52,868 nucleotides of DNA, taken from contig NZ_NFVA01000047.1 in the NCBI RefSeq assembly GCF_002264395.1, positions 1 through 52,868 on the forward strand. Direction: 5' to 3'. Position 1 is the stretch's first letter. Every line of letters begins with the position of its first letter. Below, piece after piece: positions 51,364 through 52,868 of this stretch. The notes under the pieces were generated by a model, which saw nothing but the letters and a program-made list of their open reading frames with translations, searched no databases and had not been told where the DNA came from. The translations under genes were made by a program, and so were the position numbers. Source of the DNA: Paenibacillus sp. VTT E-133291 (GTDB lineage: Bacteria; Bacillota; Bacilli; Paenibacillales; Paenibacillaceae).

Positions 51364-52719
51364 ATGTCATATGAAACGTATTTTTCAACACACCGGGATG
51401 AACATCTAGAAGAACTAAAACAATGGCTCAAGATTCCAAGTATTTCTGCCTTGTCTGAGCATAAGGACGATGTACTAGCTGCAGCCCATTGGCTGACGGA
51501 CACACTAAAGAAAGCCGGACTTGAGAACATTGAGCTTCATCCGACAGCGGGACATCCCGTCATATATGCTGACTATCTTCATGCTCCGGGTAAGCCTACC
51601 ATTCTTGTATACGGCCACTACGATGTGCAGCCAGTAGATCCGCTGAACCTGTGGACTACACCTCCGTTTGAACCAGAGATCCGTGACGGCAAGCTGTATG
51701 CACGTGGCGCAACGGATGACAAAGGGCAAGTATTCATTCACCTCAAAGCGATTGAAGCAATCCTGAAACAAGAAGGTACTCTTCCTGTTAACATCAAGCT
51801 CTGCATCGAAGGTGAAGAAGAAATCGGCAGCGCAAATCTCCCTCCATTCCTGGAAGCTAACAAAGAGAAGCTGGCTGCGGATGCGGTGCTAGTCTCGGAC
51901 ACTTCCCTGCTGGAACGCGGTCGCCCTGCAATTTGCACAGGACTACGTGGCCTAGGATCACTTGAAGTGAGCGTAACTACAGCTCTTACAGACCTGCACT
52001 CCGGTTCTTACGGTGGTGGTGTTCCGAATGCACTGCACGCTCTCGTGTCCCTGCTCAGCTCCCTTCATGACGACAAAGGTCGTGTTTCTGTAGAAGGCTT
52101 CTATGATGGTGTACCTGAACTTTCTCCAATGCTACGAGAGGAATTCGTGAAGCAAGGCGTGAATGAAGATAAGATTCGCGAAGGACTTGGACTTGACGCA
52201 TTATACGGTGAAGAAGGTTATTCTTTTGTAGAACGTATTGGTGCTCGCCCTACACTTGAGCTTAACGGTGTCTATGGGGGCTTCCAAGGTGAAGGAAGCA
52301 AGACCGTTATTCCAAAAGAAGCACATGCCAAGATTACTTGCCGTCTCGTTGGCGATCAGGATCCACAGCATGTTCTTGATGCCGTTGAAGCGCATCTGAA
52401 GGCTAATATTCAAACCGGAGCGAAAGTCCATGTGCAGCAAATGGAGAAGGCGCGTGCCTTTAACATTGATCCATCGAACCCTATTCTGCAAACTGCAGCA
52501 GACGCTTACGGCAAAGTATACGGAACCCGTGCCCTCTTCACCAAAGACGGTGGCTCCATTCCGATCATGGAAAGCTTCTCCCGTGTACTTGAAGCACCAG
52601 TGGTCCTGATGGGCTTTGGCCTTGATGATGAGAACCTGCATGCACCGGATGAGCATTTCAACCTTGAGAACTTTGATAAGGGACTGCTCACCATTGTTGA
52701 GTTCTTGAAGACTGTTTAA
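51364..52719 (+). CDS. M20 family dipeptidase
   Basis: A 451-residue zinc metallopeptidase of the ArgE/DapE/CPG2 group. LVYGHYDVQPVDP (His/Asp), RGATDDKGQ (bridging Asp), IEGEEEIGS (catalytic Glu pair), SDTSLL and the C-terminal NLHAPDEHFNLENF (last His) supply the two-zinc site. The start is ATG 51364; AAGGAGG is 12 bases upstream, somewhat far. An upstream in-frame ATG at 51304 lacks a binding site. Peptide turnover is likely; it is not linked to pucF despite the shared fold. Confidence 0.9.
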   Translation: MSYETYFSTHRDEHLEELKQWLKIPSISALSEHKDDVLAAAHWLTDTLKKAGLENIELHPTAGHPVIYADYLHAPGKPTILVYGHYDVQPVDPLNLWTTPPFEPEIRDGKLYARGATDDKGQVFIHLKAIEAILKQEGTLPVNIKLCIEGEEEIGSANLPPFLEANKEKLAADAVLVSDTSLLERGRPAICTGLRGLGSLEVSVTTALTDLHSGSYGGGVPNALHALVSLLSSLHDDKGRVSVEGFYDGVPELSPMLREEFVKQGVNEDKIREGLGLDALYGEEGYSFVERIGARPTLELNGVYGGFQGEGSKTVIPKEAHAKITCRLVGDQDPQHVLDAVEAHLKANIQTGAKVHVQQMEKARAFNIDPSNPILQTAADAYGKVYGTRALFTKDGGSIPIMESFSRVLEAPVVLMGFGLDDENLHAPDEHFNLENFDKGLLTIVEFLKTV

Positions 52720-52734
52720 GATCAAAGGGTAGTT

Positions 52735-52775
52735 AAAAAGCCAGGCTCCCCCTTCGTGGAGGAGCCTGGCTTTTT
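52735..52775 (+). terminator. Dipeptidase terminator
   Basis: AAAAAGCCAGGCTCC pairs with GGAGCCTGGCTTTTT around a 10-base loop. Strong and bidirectional. Confidence 0.92.
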
Positions 52776-52803
52776 GATGAACAATATCATTAAACAAAGC
52801 AAT

Positions 52804-52830
52804 AAAAAAATCCCTGCATCGCAAGGATTT
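52804..52830 (-). terminator. Terminator of the tRNA-Gly transcript
   Basis: On the minus strand AAATCC-t-TGC pairs with GCA-g-GGATTT and a run of seven T follows, 14 bases after the tRNA 3' end. Confidence 0.75.
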
Positions 52831-52844
52831 GGAAGTTTAAATTA

Positions 52845-52868
52845 TGGAGCGGGTGATGGGAATCGAAC
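52845..52868 (-). tRNA. tRNA-Gly, 3' end only (cut by window edge)
   Basis: The minus strand begins GTTCGATTCCCATCACCCGCTCCA: T-loop, 3' T-stem, acceptor strand CACCCGC, discriminator T and encoded CCA. A 5' acceptor GCGGGTG is implied, as in Firmicute tRNA-Gly (UCC type). The anticodon is outside the window, so the isoacceptor is inferred. Confidence 0.85.

Overview
The window reads as chromosome of an endospore-forming, low-to-mid GC Firmicute, most likely Paenibacillus or a close relative. Evidence: the 5' end of a sigK-type sporulation sigma factor, a GerA-type germinant receptor locus with sigma-G-like promoters, strong GGAGG-type ribosome binding sites, frequent TTG/GTG starts, a Bacillus-type puc purine-degradation cluster, YhaM, and PspC/PspA. 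This assignment is inference from gene content; no database was searched.

Layout. 1-4.3 kb: truncated sigK (minus), then the class Ib ribonucleotide reductase operon nrdI-nrdE-nrdF behind a promoter carrying two NrdR-like boxes. 4.3-6.2 kb: two lone minus-strand genes (SpoIIAA/STAS-like and an SDR oxidoreductase) in AT-rich DNA, with a tRNA T-arm-like fragment in the SDR leader. 6.2-10.4 kb: a germinant receptor, A and C subunits plus a small two-helix protein on the minus strand and the B subunit divergent on plus. 10.5-15.5 kb: housekeeping and stress genes (zinc ribbon protein, PspC, PspA, two alkylation-repair proteins, a DnaQ-like exonuclease, YhaM). 15.7-20.1 kb: a large secreted protein with three predicted covalent-flavin FMN_bind domains, a ferrochelatase and an IDEAL-domain protein.

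20.4-44.6 kb is the core of the window, a large purine-catabolism region. Minus-strand genes run pucR, pucA, pucB, then a BMP-type nucleoside ABC transporter (lipoprotein, double ATPase, two permeases), xanthine dehydrogenase subunits pucC, pucD and pucE, a separate OHCU decarboxylase, urate oxidase, pucM, pucH, pucF, pucG and adenine deaminase. Together they take adenine, hypoxanthine and xanthine through urate, allantoin and allantoate to oxalurate plus glycine. Beyond pucR lie a divergent RidA gene, a block of 51-bp tandem repeats, an amidase and a gamma-glutamyltransferase-fold protein resembling the oxamate hydrolase HpxW. I infer that these last genes extend the route towards oxamate and oxalate. 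Shared ATGTTA/TAACAT elements lie in front of pucR/ridA, the transporter operon and the HpxW-like gene and are candidate PucR operators.

44.7-52.9 kb: a decayed chromate-transporter gene, a PH-domain protein, an ABC-F ATPase preceded by a 55-codon leader ORF and an intrinsic terminator (a probable ribosome-mediated attenuator), an ASCH protein, a Nudix hydrolase, an RNA/DNA methylase, an HxlR regulator, an M20 dipeptidase, and the 3' end of a tRNA-Gly gene at the right edge.

The items most worth following up are the ABC-F attenuator, the purine-to-oxamate extension with its shared operator motif, the triple-flavin secreted protein and the 51-bp repeat array.
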